Source: Cardiocondyla obscurior (Eukaryota; Arthropoda; Insecta; Hymenoptera; Formicidae). Taken from it: a stretch of 64,000 nt of DNA. The notes below the pieces were generated by a model. That model was not told the origin of the DNA, made no database searches, and worked only from the letters and a program-made list of their open reading frames with translations. The translations under genes were made by a program, and so were the position numbers. The stretch is taken from positions 2,385,001-2,449,000 of the forward strand of contig NC_091871.1 of the NCBI RefSeq assembly GCF_019399895.1, written 5' to 3'. The stretch's first letter is position 1. Every line of letters starts with the position of its first letter. Below, one piece after another: positions 11,901 to 25,410 of this stretch.

Positions 11901-14900
11901 CGCAAAATTTATATGATAAGGATTTTATAACAATTAAGACAATTAAAGTACTTTACGTCGACGTATTCAACTAACCGGGAAATTTATCTCATTACCTCGA
12001 TAACCCTGGGAGGGGTAATATCGTGAACACGCATAATCAATTTTCCCATGGTTTAATCGCGTGCGTACCCTTGGACGATTCGTCCGTCACGCCTCAGGGC
12101 GGATTATCATTTTGCGATAATGACGATGGAAATTATGTCACGGATGTTACAGAAGAATGCATTCGCTCGAAGAAATGATTTCTTTTCCAACGAAGGCTTA
12201 CGACAAGACGTGAATTTCTCCTCTACAGGCGGTAAAGTCTCGTCGTGAGCAATATTGATGACGAAATTTCCAACCGTATAAATGCGATTCCGGTAGTGAG
12301 CTACCAGTTTTTTTCTTACTTGCACTTTCCGACGCGGAAAAAGATTTCCAGCACTAGACGTTCCGTAACTGCAAATATAGACACAGAAATAAATTACTGA
12401 AACAAATTACTACCATCCTGATAATACAAACTTTTGAAATTGCAAGACTGTATAATTGGCTTCAAATACCACGGGTCATTCAATTATCGCACATTGTTCC
12501 CTCTTGATTTCTCGAGTTTATATCTCACTCTCTCTCTTTTAGCGACGCCAGAAGGAAAGTCCACGGTCATAACGATAGCGTAAAAGAAAAAGTGCCATAG
12601 AAAGCATCGCGAGTGCTCTACAAACGTTCTGCTAATGTATGCAAGGATGTTCTTCGCGACGTCAGCTTGACAGCTTCGTACTGACTTAATTAGCCTTACA
12701 AAGTCAACGTATTCCACATATAATAAAATGCATAATTCATTTGTCGTTCATTCGCGGTGACCTTTCACCAAAACTCGCGCAATTTCAATATTAAATTCGG
12801 CATAATATACTTTTTACTGCACATTAAATGTGAAAGCTAAGTACGATCAGCCGATAGTAAATATCATGTAAATATCATGTTTTCCATTCTATAAGTTAGT
12901 CACAATAACGACACAAATTTCACGTCGGATATCTGTGCGATCTGAGATGGAATCTATATTTACATAGGAAACGGGTATCTTTACCAAAAGCGACGGAACC
13001 TTTCGTTGGAAGGTGAGTCAGAGAATGCATTGCCCTAAAGAGGAGGTCACTGGACTTCTCGCTGTTCCCTTCCATGATTGCCTCACAAAGCCTGTACATG
13101 TCAAAATTGAGCGGCAAGCGATACCAAGTCCGTTATAGAGCCGGTCTAAAGAATACACAACTCGCCACGCGTTGAGAGCACGTTATATTTTACATTGATT
13201 CTTGAACGACGTCTAAGAATTTCAATCCTTTCAATACTGAAGGTCCTTTTGCTGATGCTGATCTTGAAACAGCTGAAGACAAATTATTTATGAAAATTTG
13301 ATAATACTACTTTTAACGCGTCGTTATACATTTGCAATGAATACTTCCCGTTTACAAATTACGAAGATACAAAACCGAAGTTTTATCTTTATCTTTATTT
13401 TTAACTTTAATTTTTAAACAAAAGGAACAGTCCACGACACCTTGACAAAGATACATGAGCCACCTTTGTTATTCATAGACACCTCGAGATCACGTGGAGA
13501 AGCATAGGTGCGCCCTTTCGTAGATTCTCTAGTTTGTACAGCATTACCGTTATAGGTAAAGGGCATTGCACGTTTCCTCGAAAAGTTATGTAAGAAGAAG
13601 CGAGGAGACGATGCGTGAAAGAAGGAACCGTTGTAATCTCAAAGCATTTGAAATTATTTAAACGAATAAAACGTGATCGTTTAGCGTAGATTCTCATAAA
13701 ATTATTCTTTACTTTCATATAATTATTTAATAAATTAATTCTGTGCAAAAAAAAAAACCAGAAAATGAATTGTTAAGAAAAAAGAACATACATAATGAAT
13801 TATTCTTGAATTAATATTGATACAATTAAAACATTTTTTTTTTTTTAGAATAAAAAAGAAATACTTTGATACTATAACATTAAACTTCTTTCATTTCTTG
13901 TATAAAAATTTATTATGTTTATTTAAAAGTTATACGTCTGGAATACGATTAAATTTGGAAAGGCTCATAATTTCTCAAGGCCGTGGTTTTAAGACAATGA
14001 CGTAACATCTTTATGAGAAATGTAGCAATGATCCGCTTAAGGATTTCTCACCGGGAATAGAATATCTCGGATGATAATGCGCTTCCCGTTACTGGGTTTG
14101 GCTTCGGTATCGAATTATGCAACAGTTCATAAAGAACCCACGCATCGATCGACGCTTCGGAAGGTCCAGCGACGATGAAAGTCCTCCTCGTGTAACAGAG
14201 ATGTTGCGTGGAAGTGTCGTAACGATTTTTGGGAAAACCTTGAAGAAGCAAGGGAGGTGGGGCGCAATCACGACATTGCGCAAAAAAAAAAAAAAAAAAA
14301 AGGACATAAATTCGTTGAAACCGGTTTCTTTATCGTACTCACGATTTCCCTGAGACTTCATCAGAACTAAAGTTATACTTTAGGCGCGTTGCAATCCGCG
14401 AGATTAGATGCTATCTAAGCAAATGCATCGATGACGATCATCAAAATCCCGTTCCTCAAATAGAATCAAATCATAGAGATATGATCTCACTCGATCTACG
14501 TTTTAAACATCTCGAAATCCCACGCGTCGAATATTGATCAGTCTTCTCCCTCGCAGCTGCATACACAGATAAGAGCATAAGTGATTGTAGAAGCGAATGC
14601 AACATCTCCACATGCGTTCAGATTTCATACCGCAAAAGGATATCAGGCCTAGCAGCGAGATATTACCGCAAAGATAATGCGTTAACTTTTTACTCTCCTC
14701 CGATACCGGGCACTATTATACCGTTCACCTAAAAGCGAGTAAACATGAATGAAAACATTTGTAGAATAAAATATTCCGAATGCTATTACATTCCATTTGA
14801 TGCGCGCATCGCGAAGAAATTTTATGACGACGAATTGGAACTTAATCGCGAATGACCATGTGATCCGGATACGTGTAGTGTTTCACAATGAAACGTGAGA

Positions 14901-17900
14901 GGCGAGCAAAAGGGATTAAAGAGAGGGCAAAATATACCTTTATCTTAACGACACGTGAGCCAGGGTTTTTCCCTAAACGTAGATTGCGTTCGATATTAAT
15001 CACCGGGCTGAACAAACGAAGGAGGATGTCTATCTCTCGCTTCGGCGGACTCGATTTCCGACTTCGGTCGAGTTAGGTAACAGCGTGGAGTCGCGAAGCC
15101 GGGACGTGCGCGAGCCAGTCTCGCCGAGCTTCCCGCGGCGATAAGACCGACAACGATAACCGGCTACGACGCAGCTCAATGCGGCGAACCTTCGATACGA
15201 TGGATGTGGAGGGTCTAGTGATGAACTGAGAAAAGCAATAATTCACGAAATAGTGGCGTGACAAACAAATACAACGGTGATTGTCTGACAACGAGCAGTA
15301 ATCATGAAGACGTTGACGATAAGGTAAAAGATTTCACTCTAATTAGACTAAATAGACGAAGAAAGACACCATGAGTAATGCGGCTTTCCAGAGTTACTTT
15401 TAAAATAAAATCGACACTATGACACTTTACTTTTTATCCAGAACGTATCTTTCATTATTATTCGTGACTCCGTTCATCTGAATTTTAAATTTTCAATTCC
15501 CCGACGACAAAAATATCTCGGAGAATAAACCGGGCATTATTGTTGCGCCGCATTATTCATGGAACGTGACAATAAATTATGCTTACGACGAATAGCATAA
15601 AGTCCAATCCGGGACCGAATAGCGAAGTGACGATCGCACAGATTTTCTTCAAAAGGTTAAATTAATCGGTATTCGATAGAAATCCTTTCACTGTGTTAAA
15701 GTTGCGATCATAGATGCGAGAAGACGATTCAGCGACGTTTGCAATACGGCATCCTTGAATCTCGCACCGTTCTATCTAACAAAAGAAAATAAGAAAATTA
15801 ATAAAGAAATTAAATGCAGAGATTTTTTGATATGTACCAAATTAAAATTCAAATAAAGACTCGAGGAAAATTACCTGAGGGAGGAAAGAAAAAAAATGAA
15901 AATTCCACGCGTTCGCTTCATCCGAGCAAAGAGTCGCACGACTGACATTACGTGAGCGTGTTGTTTGTATTGCGTGATTTCTGCGCGGCGCAGATCGATT
16001 ATAATGTATTAGCGGATACTTTCTTTTTAGCGGAACGCTAAATCCGAGCACGCCTGATTATATAATCGCGATCCTAACGATAATCAAAGCAATTTGAAAC
16101 ATCCTAGAACTCTTTGCGAGCGGCGCAACGCGAATAGCGTATGAGGGTTGCCACGTGTGCGTATATGTGCGTACAAGACGAGTGACTCAAGTAATAACTG
16201 GTTATTACAATTTAACGACACGGAAGGTGGAGAAAGTGCATCTTGCGAAGAAAGTAAAATCATGACGAATGAATAATATATAATAAACGCGTCACAAAAG
16301 TGTCGCGGTCGGCGGAGGCTGCTGTAATTACTTTTACCATTATAATCTTATTAAAGGCGAATAATTATGCGTTAAAAAATCTATACATCAGACGTACAAA
16401 CAAGACGTAACATATGCTAAAGTCATTCCTGTCTCATTTCAATTAATTAAATATTTATGCTACATAAATTGTGGTTTTACATAATCCGAAATATGTTATT
16501 TAAAAGAACAATGCACTTAAAAAGAGTATCAATCGCAAAAAGACAACTATATATTTTTTTTTTTTACTTTTAAATAAGAATAAATTATTTTCCAATCACT
16601 CTGTGAACTAAGAACTTCATATCGAGTTTAATCACGATTATTGCTACGAGCAGTTCATAGACGCGCATTTGCATAACGCAATTTGTGCAAAAGTTATACG
16701 CTATCTTGTTCAGAATCCAATCAGTATTCAGTGCCAAACAAGAATCAGTTATTTATGCTTGTAAAATTATAAAACCGAAGCTCGATTTTCCATCTGTCTC
16801 GTCAGATCTGCAAAGCATTCTCAATTTCACCTGCGGTATTTTACTTATTTTATCGTAATCGTTGAAATTATTGAAGAAACTCATACGTTTAACTTTCAGC
16901 AGAATATCTTAATTTGGCATTCTATAACGGTTCAACGCAACATTGATTTCTTGGATGGAAATCAATTTTCTCTACTCTCGAGAAAAAGACTATCGGCTGC
17001 GGCGTTTATCACGATTAGAAGAAATGCCTCGCTACTTCGTCCTTCTTTTACACTTATTGCGGAGAATGAAATCTTGTAAACGAGAAAGTTCTGATGTAAC
17101 TCACTCCCACTGGATGATCGCTAATTAGACGATTGTGTAACGGAATGTTTGCACCTGCGGGCATTGATCAGAGGAATCTCACGGACGACGAGGTGCGAGC
17201 ATAACACGCAGATAGCAATCTCGCCCCCTTCATTTATTCACGCTCGATTGTTAAAGCGATTCCAGTGGCGTTAATTAGAGATAGGAAAAGAAAATATCTC
17301 TTTCCGCGACGCTCATTGTCCATTTATGAGAAGCGGAACACAACGCGATCACTTCCAGAACACGAAACCTCGCGTTTTATGAACGACACGCGATTTACAA
17401 AATCGTACAAATAATTATCGGGAAAGTGGAGAGATACGTCGCGATTATCTTGACAACGAGTTAGAATTATTTCGGCTAGGTAAGTCGCCGGCGTTAATTA
17501 AAACGATAAGAGCGAGATAAACTCTAGACGCTATGCAAAAGATGATTAATAAAACGTAACAACGAGGAATAAAAAAAACCTCTCGGCGCCGTGGCCATCG
17601 TGGAAAGTCGCGGAAGAAAGCTCGACTAGTAACGGCAACTGAACGTTGACAAGACGCTGTTTAATTACTTCCTTGACTTTAGAAAAAAAAAAAAATAATA
17701 AAAAACAACACGAGATGCTGCGTTTCTTCCTGAATCAACAGTGCGTGTAGTATGCCGTTAAATTTACCGTGTAAATAAATCAACAACTTATGCTATAAAA
17801 AGGAGATTTTCAGAGAAAATGCCGTTCAAATTAATTCTAATAAATTTGATTAAATCCAAATATAATAAATTACGATTCAATTCGCTATATCCCGAGCCGT

Positions 17901-20900
17901 AAGATATTTGTGATATGATACTTCCAGTCAACGAGACCGGAGAAAGAAAAAAAAAAAAGAGAAAAGACTTTTTGCTTTCTGCGACGCGGGAAGCATTTAT
18001 ACGTGGCGAATTATTCTTATTCCGTACACATGTGCGTCATCCTAAGCCCTGTTGTCAGGGACAATGCCATTGCCATAGTGAAACAGTGAAAGTATGGTCA
18101 TTTTGCCCTCGCTGTCGCGCACACTTTTGCCCCGCTCTCGCACGCACGCATGAGACGACACGCGCATCGATATTTCGCGCTATCGCGATACTCTCATTTC
18201 GAATGCCGCATTCTGCTGAGGCGACTCTCCACTTGCGAACCCGGTGAAACCGCTTTTGCATTCGACTGCGTCGAAGATGAAAAGTAGCATCTTCCACCTG
18301 CGTGAGTTTCCATCATCTTACGATTTTTCTTTTCGATTTAATTAACTTAATTGTACCATGTGCCTTTGCGAAATTGTGATCCCCTGCGTCCTGTTAATTT
18401 CCTCCGTCGCGCAACAATCCGTGTTTATCGACCTGTAAATAACGTTATCGCCGTAATTTTCAGCACGATGCGAGTTCTCCTAGGGAGCATCATCTGCTTT
18501 CTAACGACAGTTAATGCGAGGACCGCGATAATGCCGCCACCGTGGGCTGATCCGTCGACCAACCCTTGTGCCACGCAACCACGTGGATGGCAACTGTTGT
18601 ACTGGCCGGCCGACGGGAAATGTTACAAAATATTTCAAGTAAATGCTAATCCTCTTTCCCTTCTAAATTTTCTTTTTACGCGGACCTATGACATACCACG
18701 GTTATTAAAAAAAAAAAAAAAAGTTATTTAAAAATGAATGATTCAGCTAATTTTAAGAATTGCGTTTGATAGATTGGCGACCCATGTCCAGAAACTATGG
18801 AATTAGGTCCGGCAGCCGGTAGCGGGACAATCGCGGAATGCAGGTGTCCCCCAGGTACCGCACAGTCGCCTAGAGACGCTTTGTGCCATCAGATATTTAC
18901 AAAAGCGTCCTGCTCGAAGGGTCAGTTTTTTGCACCTGTAGCCGACGTGTCAAATAAATCAAGGTAGCTAGCTTTCTTTTTTTATTTTCTTTCGCAACCG
19001 GATATGCCCTCGTAACGAATGCTTCTCCTCAGCACGAAACAACGATGGGGAGTCTGTCGCGAACCCGAAATTTGTAACGAGCAAGGCGAAATTTATTGGC
19101 CCAGAGACGGCAAATGCTATCCTAAGCTCAGCAGAGGCCCGTGTCCACGTGGTGAACTCCTTGTCGTAGGCGAAGACGGTCTAGCAACCTGTTCATGTTC
19201 TATGAGTGACGAATTAGGCAGGTATCATTGGGTAGGAAACGGCGGTGGTTGCCACGAACATTATACCAAAGGCCCTTGCTCAGAGCCAGGAGAATTATTT
19301 CTGCCGGGTGGAACATGCGGTTGTAACCCTCAATTACCTCACTATCACGAACCTAGTGGAATGTGTTATCAATTAGGTGAGTTACACGATGTAATTGTAA
19401 AATAAAATCTAATTAAAAAATTTAAAAATAAAAATTTAGCACGATAAGATAAATAAAATAAAAATAAGATCATACGGAAAAATTTTGATATTCTAGCGGC
19501 TAGTTTTAGCATTAATTTCTTTACTTTAAAATTACTTTACAGCCATAAAAAAGTTTATAAATTTCTAATATGAATTATCAGGCGGTGTCGGACCGTGTCC
19601 GCAAGGACATCACTTTATGGTAACGATGGACGTTCGATCATCACAGGAAGATATCGTACGAGCCAAATGCGTTTGTAAATCAGGTCATGTGTTGTACAAA
19701 GATGGATTCTGCTATCGATTACACACAAGAGGACCTTGCGAAAATGGCTACATGTTGATAAACTCGACGACTTGTATTCCTGTGCCATGCAAACGGGGTA
19801 GATTGTACTTTCCTCAGGAGAAGACTTGCTATAAAATCGGTACAAAAGGACCGTGTCCAAACGGACAGATAGTGTTGTACGATTACAACGTGAGACCGTC
19901 TCTCGACGGGATTAGTTACAATGGTGTGTGTGGATGTACCAACATCATGAGAGATGCCGGTAAATGTCTGAAGAATGAGAGCGATGATTGCGAAAGTACG
20001 CCAGGTATGGTAAGAATTAAGAAAACTTGTTACAAATTGTATACGCAAGGTCCGTGTCCTGCAGGAGAATGGTTAGTCGCTCAAAGAACACCGAGGAATA
20101 GTCAATTATGGCGTGAATCGCGACCGAAAGCTAGATGCGAATGTCGACCTGGTTACAAGAGAATCCAAAGCTCTAGTGAAACTTTAGAGGAACTAGACAG
20201 CAATAATCTGATTTCGTTGAATCTACGGTGTCAGCCACCTACGGTAAGGCTGGCAAAGTTTCTCAACGATAATATTAAATCTATAATGATCTGAATAGCT
20301 CAATATTTCACCGCTACGCGGTATTTAAACGTGAGATCGAGATTAAATTTTTTTATCTTGTAAGAAAAGTGCGCGATGTATCGAACTTTTTAATAGAAAG
20401 ATTATATAATGATTAATATTGTATATAATGTTATATGAATTATTATTTAGTTTTATCTCATATGCTTGAGCAAAGTTTAATTTATTGTATTTTTAATATA
20501 TCTAATATCTTAAGCGTTGTAAATATCGTTTGTATAATTTACAAAGTCAAGACTTTCTTATGAGAGATGTGAGAAACATGTGCCAATTTTTTTTCTAGAT
20601 GACTTATCAGAAGTTTTTAATAAATGCAAATGTACTTACTCATTTTTATTCTGTAGATCACGGAATTGATTTTGCAATCCTTCTATTTGTTGATCTTTAT
20701 GCATCAATTCTCGTTCCAGTGCAGCAATCTTCTCAGTTTTTTCATCCAGTGCCATCTACAAAAATAATAAAATAGAGATTATTGCTCTTTATAAAATATT
20801 TATTATATATTGTTTAAAATAGCAATTCAATTCGCTACATTTTATTTACCAATAGTCGATCTTTTTCTTGGTCCAAGAGCGTCATACTCGAGCGTAATGT

Positions 20901-23900
20901 ATTCATTTCTTGTTTCAACTCTTTAATTTGATCATTTAATTGCACCTGTTGCTGTTCCATAGATCTATTACGATCCATAGCTTTGTTCAATTCCGATTCT
21001 GCCTGCGATAATTGACTCTGTGCGTCTCCAAGCGCTTGATCTGTTTGATCTTGCAAGGTTCTGCAATATAAAGTTATTAAAAGATTAAATTCTATATAAA
21101 TCTTTTATAAATAAAATCCAGTATATTACCGTAGTTGGAAATATTGCGTTCGTTGCGCTATTAATTCTTGCTTTGTACGATGAAGTTCCTCCTGCACTTC
21201 GCTTAACTGATCTTCGAGACCATTCATTGTCGCTCTTCTCGTGCCCTGAGTTACCAAAAGATCTTGCCGTTCTTTTTCTATATGTTTCAAACGATTCTCC
21301 GCGTCGACTAAACTTTCCTTAAGATGAAGTAGTTCGTTCATATGCGCATCCGACATCGTCTATATCCCCAATATCATCCAGCCATGCATTTACAAGAAAA
21401 AAAAAATTAACAAAAAATAGGATAATGAAATCTGATTTAATTTAAACGATCTTGTTTTTTACCTTAAGTCTTTCCCGTAACGCATCACGTTCATCTAGCA
21501 GTCGCTCAATATCCGCTCGGGCTGTATCTCGCTCTCGTTCCAAACGTTCGAGCATAAACTATTATCGTAAATTACAATTAAAATAAAAAGTAAAACATGC
21601 GTTTTATTTTTAAATCATTAAATACCTTTGTTGAGTTAATATCTCCAGTAGATATTGGCGAGCCAGAAGCACAGGTACATGTACGAACAGGTTTGCACAA
21701 GCTACACGATCTGCACGGAATACACATGTGTCTTTGTTGACTCTTGTAAGTTTGCATTTGTGCTTCTAAATCCTCATTTTTAAGACGTAATTCTTCTTTT
21801 TCTCTCTGTGTTTTACGCATTGCTTGATCTTTATCACTCAGTTCATGTTTTAATTCACAAATTTGTCCCAAAAAATCAGCCTGTAAATTGTTACAAATAA
21901 TAAAATTATAATTCTTTGTAGGGTTTTCTTTTCAAATGTAATATTTACATTATCTTTATCAGATGCTCTGTGCTGTTCGTTTCGACAATTAATATATTCT
22001 TTTCTGTAGTGGTTTCGTTCTATTTCCAATCGCTGAATTGTTTGCTGCAGCTGTAAAATAAATATATTTTTAAATATATTTTTAAATATATTATAGATAA
22101 TGGTAGTTAACAAATATTTCTAAAATAATTCTTTCAACATACAGATGCAATTTTTATATCTGCTTCATCAATCCGTTTTTGTAAATTAAAGATATCGTTT
22201 ACAAATTCTGCATCTTTAGATGTTTGATAATCCATATCATAGCTCTTACTTTGGTTATTTTTAGATGCTACAAAAATAAAAAAAACTTTTATATTGTAGC
22301 CTAAGCTATTAAAAATAAAAATATTAAAAATAAACAGTATTTAACATACCAATGGCCGTTAATTGATTGATTCGATCAGACATCTGTTTCTTTTCGTCTA
22401 ATGTAGATTCTAGAGTACGTTGAATATTACGCTTTTCAAGTTTACATGCTTCTAGATCAGCTCTCAATTCTTGTACCTCTCTACGTTCTACAATTAATTC
22501 GCGCTCTAAGACATGTATTTGCGTCATGACATCTTCCAATTTCTCCTAAACAAGCAAAATATAGGTAAAAAAAAAAAAAAAAGTAATCTAGAAAGCAAAC
22601 ATTAATATAATCTATCGTAATTACCTGAAGCTTACAGACTCTTTTATTATTTTCTTTGACTGTGGAATTGCAGTCGGCTTCTACAGCTAACGCTACATGA
22701 TCTATATCTCTTAATTCTTTCTCTAATTCCTCATTTCGAGTTGCTAGTTTCATTGCCTGAGACATAGCATCGTGTTGTTTATTTAAAGATTCTGCATCAT
22801 TCAAGAAAAAAAAAAAAAAGATAAGTTAGATGTTTCCATATAAAATAATTATGTTAAAAATAAAGTTTATCTACTTTATAAAATGCCTATCTATCTTCTT
22901 ACCTTTTAGCTGCTGTTCTAACTCCAAATTGGCCTGTTGGAGAATTTTTATTTCGTTAATCTCCATATCACGGGCAGTAGTTTTTTTTTCCATCTTTCGG
23001 CAAGTGCAATTCTTACTAACTGGAACGTAAGAATAATCATCTTCCATTATTTTTCTTAGTCGATTCATTTCTTTTTCCTTTATGGTAAGCTATAAAAAAT
23101 TGTTCATTTTATAATAACGTGCTAATAAACAATGTATATATTTGTATATAGAATATTTTCCATTTTTTTTTTTAATAACATGTAAAAAATGCATGCATAA
23201 ATATTGATACTTGCGAGTACCTGTTTTTGAAGGGTTTCTATAGTATCGGTTTGTAACATAATTTCCCCTCGCAATTTCGTCACCTCTTGACTCAAACAAT
23301 TTATTTTGTGATCTGCCATGCTAATTATATCTATTATTTTAGGTTCTACAGTATTTAATTTTGGCAGTGAACTGCTGCTTCTTGCTTTTGGCATTGGTTC
23401 AGCTTCCAAAACTGGTTTTCGAAGAGGAAAACTAGAACGTTTTTTAGCGGCTGCGAAAAAATTTCAAATATATTTAAAAAATTGTTTAAATAGTCCAATA
23501 CTTTAAACACTGCCGCAAAAAAATAAAACTACTTACCAAGACCAACATTTTTAACAGTCGGTTTTAAACACTTGCCCTGAAGTTCCAATATTTTCTTAGA
23601 CTTAGCAGCAGATTCAGTTTCTAACTCTTTTATCTTGTGTATGTTACGTGAGGATGCCAATTGTAAATCATTACATTCACATTCTAACTTATTTATTTGC
23701 CTTTTAAGATCCTTGGCTTGTTTGTGATGTCCTTCTTTAGCTCCTATTAAATCTGAATGAAGTTGATTGCACTCTCTTACCAGTCTTGCATTATCACATT
23801 TGTATGTGTCAACTGCCACTTGCAATTGATTGTATGCCTGTCAATAATATCATTAAATAAGATTCACACAATAAAAATAAGAAATTAATTCAAATAATTA

Positions 23901-24242
23901 ATTATTAACAATGCAACAAATGCATTATTTGTCAGTGACATTACAACACAAGAGATTGCTCTTTTTTATTAGCTCTGCTTGAAGTTGGACACATAAAATT
24001 TCATTCAAATGTTTCTTAAAAGAATTTGAGTGTACAACTGGCAAATGGCATACCTCAATGTTCTCCTGGGCGATAGTTTTGAAGTGTTTAAGGCTGTCTG
24101 TGGTTTGAATTAAATCAGCTAACAAGGCCTCTATCAATGGTAAAGCATCCAAGGATGATGCCTGCTTGTACCCCAAATTGTCCAGGTGCTTTCTAACCGT
24201 TCGGTATCTAACGGCAACATTGTACTCTGTATCTTCGCTCAT
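8941..24242 (-). CDS. Cep135: Centrosomal protein CEP135 / Bld10
   Basis: CEP135 (Drosophila Bld10) is a coiled-coil centriole protein needed for cartwheel assembly, centriole elongation and basal bodies. The ATG is at 24242. Nineteen exons join in one frame: 24054-24242, 23537-23837, 23221-23450, 22903-23089, 22625-22791, 22350-22545, 22143-22267, 21949-22050, 21626-21880, 21463-21558, 21130-21359, 20850-21060, 20640-20755, 10567-10846, 10300-10497, 9935-10111, 9647-9849, 9446-9577 and 8941-9169, giving about 1207 aa (human CEP135 is 1140 aa). The N terminus (VRKHLDNLGYKQASSLDALP) matches the human start, as do the ENRKLQDDLA and DLCVKLDQQKD segments. Almost the whole protein is heptad coiled coil. 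Residues about 552-569 form a cysteine cluster. The last exon (77 codons) is the least certain, because another acceptor would end the protein at once. The 9.8 kb intron 13 hosts a nested opposite-strand gene. Confidence 0.93.
10847..18467. other. Cep135 intron 13, part lying 5' of the nested gene
   Basis: About 7.6 kb with no coding exon that I can support. Reading frames of 60-110 codons occur on both strands but are unspliced, compositionally random and overlap each other. Base composition is more balanced than in the surrounding introns around 11000-12300 and 14400-18300. This may reflect regulatory DNA for the nested gene that starts at 18468; that is inference. No tRNA or clear transposon termini were recognised. 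Confidence 0.5.
18468..20294 (+). CDS. Secreted cysteine-repeat protein, DUF4789 family (nested gene)
   Basis: This gene lies entirely in a Cep135 intron on the opposite strand. Exons 18468-18638, 18773-18963, 19033-19376 and 19582-20294 (TGA) join in frame to about 472 aa. The first residues, MRVLLGSIICFLTTVNA, form a classic signal peptide, so the product is probably secreted or extracellular. The mature protein has about eight units with the core C-Y-x-L-x(3)-G-P-C-x-x-G (variants CHQIFTKASC, CYPKLSRGPC, CHEHYTKGPC, CYRLHTRGPC, CYKIGTKGPC, CYKLYTQGPC), separated by C-x-C-rich linkers. This is the DUF4789 pattern known from insect secreted proteins, whose molecular function is not established. 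An acceptor (ttttcag) four bases before the ATG suggests a non-coding first exon upstream. The stop at 20294 is only 345 bp from the next Cep135 exon. Confidence 0.85.
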
Positions 24243-25410
24243 TCTTGCGAGAGTATAAAATTAACAATAAAGCCGACAGTACAAATTCTACATTGATCAC
24301 CAAAAGGCTTAAGATCAGTTGTTAGGCGAGACGATGAAGACTATGTGTAACCTTACGTCTCCATTGTTGCTGCGATTGTACAACATTATTGCGAATAATT
24401 CATTGTCGACGGATTCGAAGCGGATGAGAGAAGCCGTGTTAAACGACATTACAATCGTACGTATCGTACAATAATTGCTCCTCAACTTAATAACATTCGT
24501 TCGAACACAACTTGCGATTAGCACGATTTGCAGTTTCTTTCCTCTCGGCCAAATAATTTTAATACACCTGTGCTCTTATTCGCGATTACGGCATGCCGCT
24601 GTACACTTATTTCGTTGGAATAAATTTTATTTCACACAGCTACTCGCCGAGCATCTCGAGCATCCATCCGGCAAACTGCAGCAAACCGTTTTCAAAAGGG
24701 TTTAAAAGTGCTGCCAACTTGGTGCAAATTATTTTTTTTTTTTTTTAGATCGCGTTCCGAAACGCGTCGGCGATCGTCTCGCCTGCTTCAGCGGCCGGCG
24801 AGCCGCCTTGTCTGAAAGTGTTGAAAGTGAACAATGGGCAGTCGTTCGAGTCACATCGTTAATTTCGCTGTTAGATCGCGGTCAGTCGTCTTTGATCTCA
24901 GATCGATACTGTGATCAGTTATTTTAAATTCGCACGAAGTGGCCAGATTGAGCGAAGCAAGGTAACAGCAGTAAAGTTTGTCGGTGACAAAAGATTGTGC
25001 AATCGATAAGAATTTGTGATTTAAATCTTGTTGATTGGAACGGACGTACGAATGATAAGTGATCTTGCGTGAGAGTAGACGTTCGCGGTCAGTTGCGTAT
25101 GACGCATAGATATATATCGAATAACGTGCTGCATTTTTCAGTCGGAAACAAGGTCGTTTCTCGCGCTGTTATCAAAAAGACTGCCCGCACTTCGCATACC
25201 GTGTGCCTTTGTTACACATTCGGCGATGCTGTGTATTCCGAATTGACGGTAAGTGCGTCGTATTTTCCTTAGAAAAAGCTTTCCGATCGAACGACGTGAG
25301 GATCGTAGTTTGAATTTATTCGAGTTACACCTTTGCAGAGTAATACTGAGGGATAAAATTTGCGGAATATACCGATTACTTTGTTCGACCATTTCCTAGT
25401 AAACGTCACG
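24243..25410. promoter_or_regulatory. Divergent intergenic/5' region between Cep135 and the 1182-aa gene
   Basis: Two divergent genes start at 24242 (-) and 25411 (+), so this 1.2 kb should carry both promoters and 5' UTRs. For the plus gene a 90-bp intron at 25249-25338 (gtaagt...tttgcag) is visible just upstream of the ATG, implying a spliced 5' UTR. A GC-richer stretch near 24760-24900 after a poly(T) run is the likeliest promoter region. No protein-coding exon was supported. Confidence 0.55.

Noticed and set aside
17915..18297. Opposing frames of 80-110 codons upstream of the DUF4789 gene
   Set aside because: They lie on both strands of the same DNA, have no leader or domain, and sit where the promoter or 5' UTR of the nested gene is expected.
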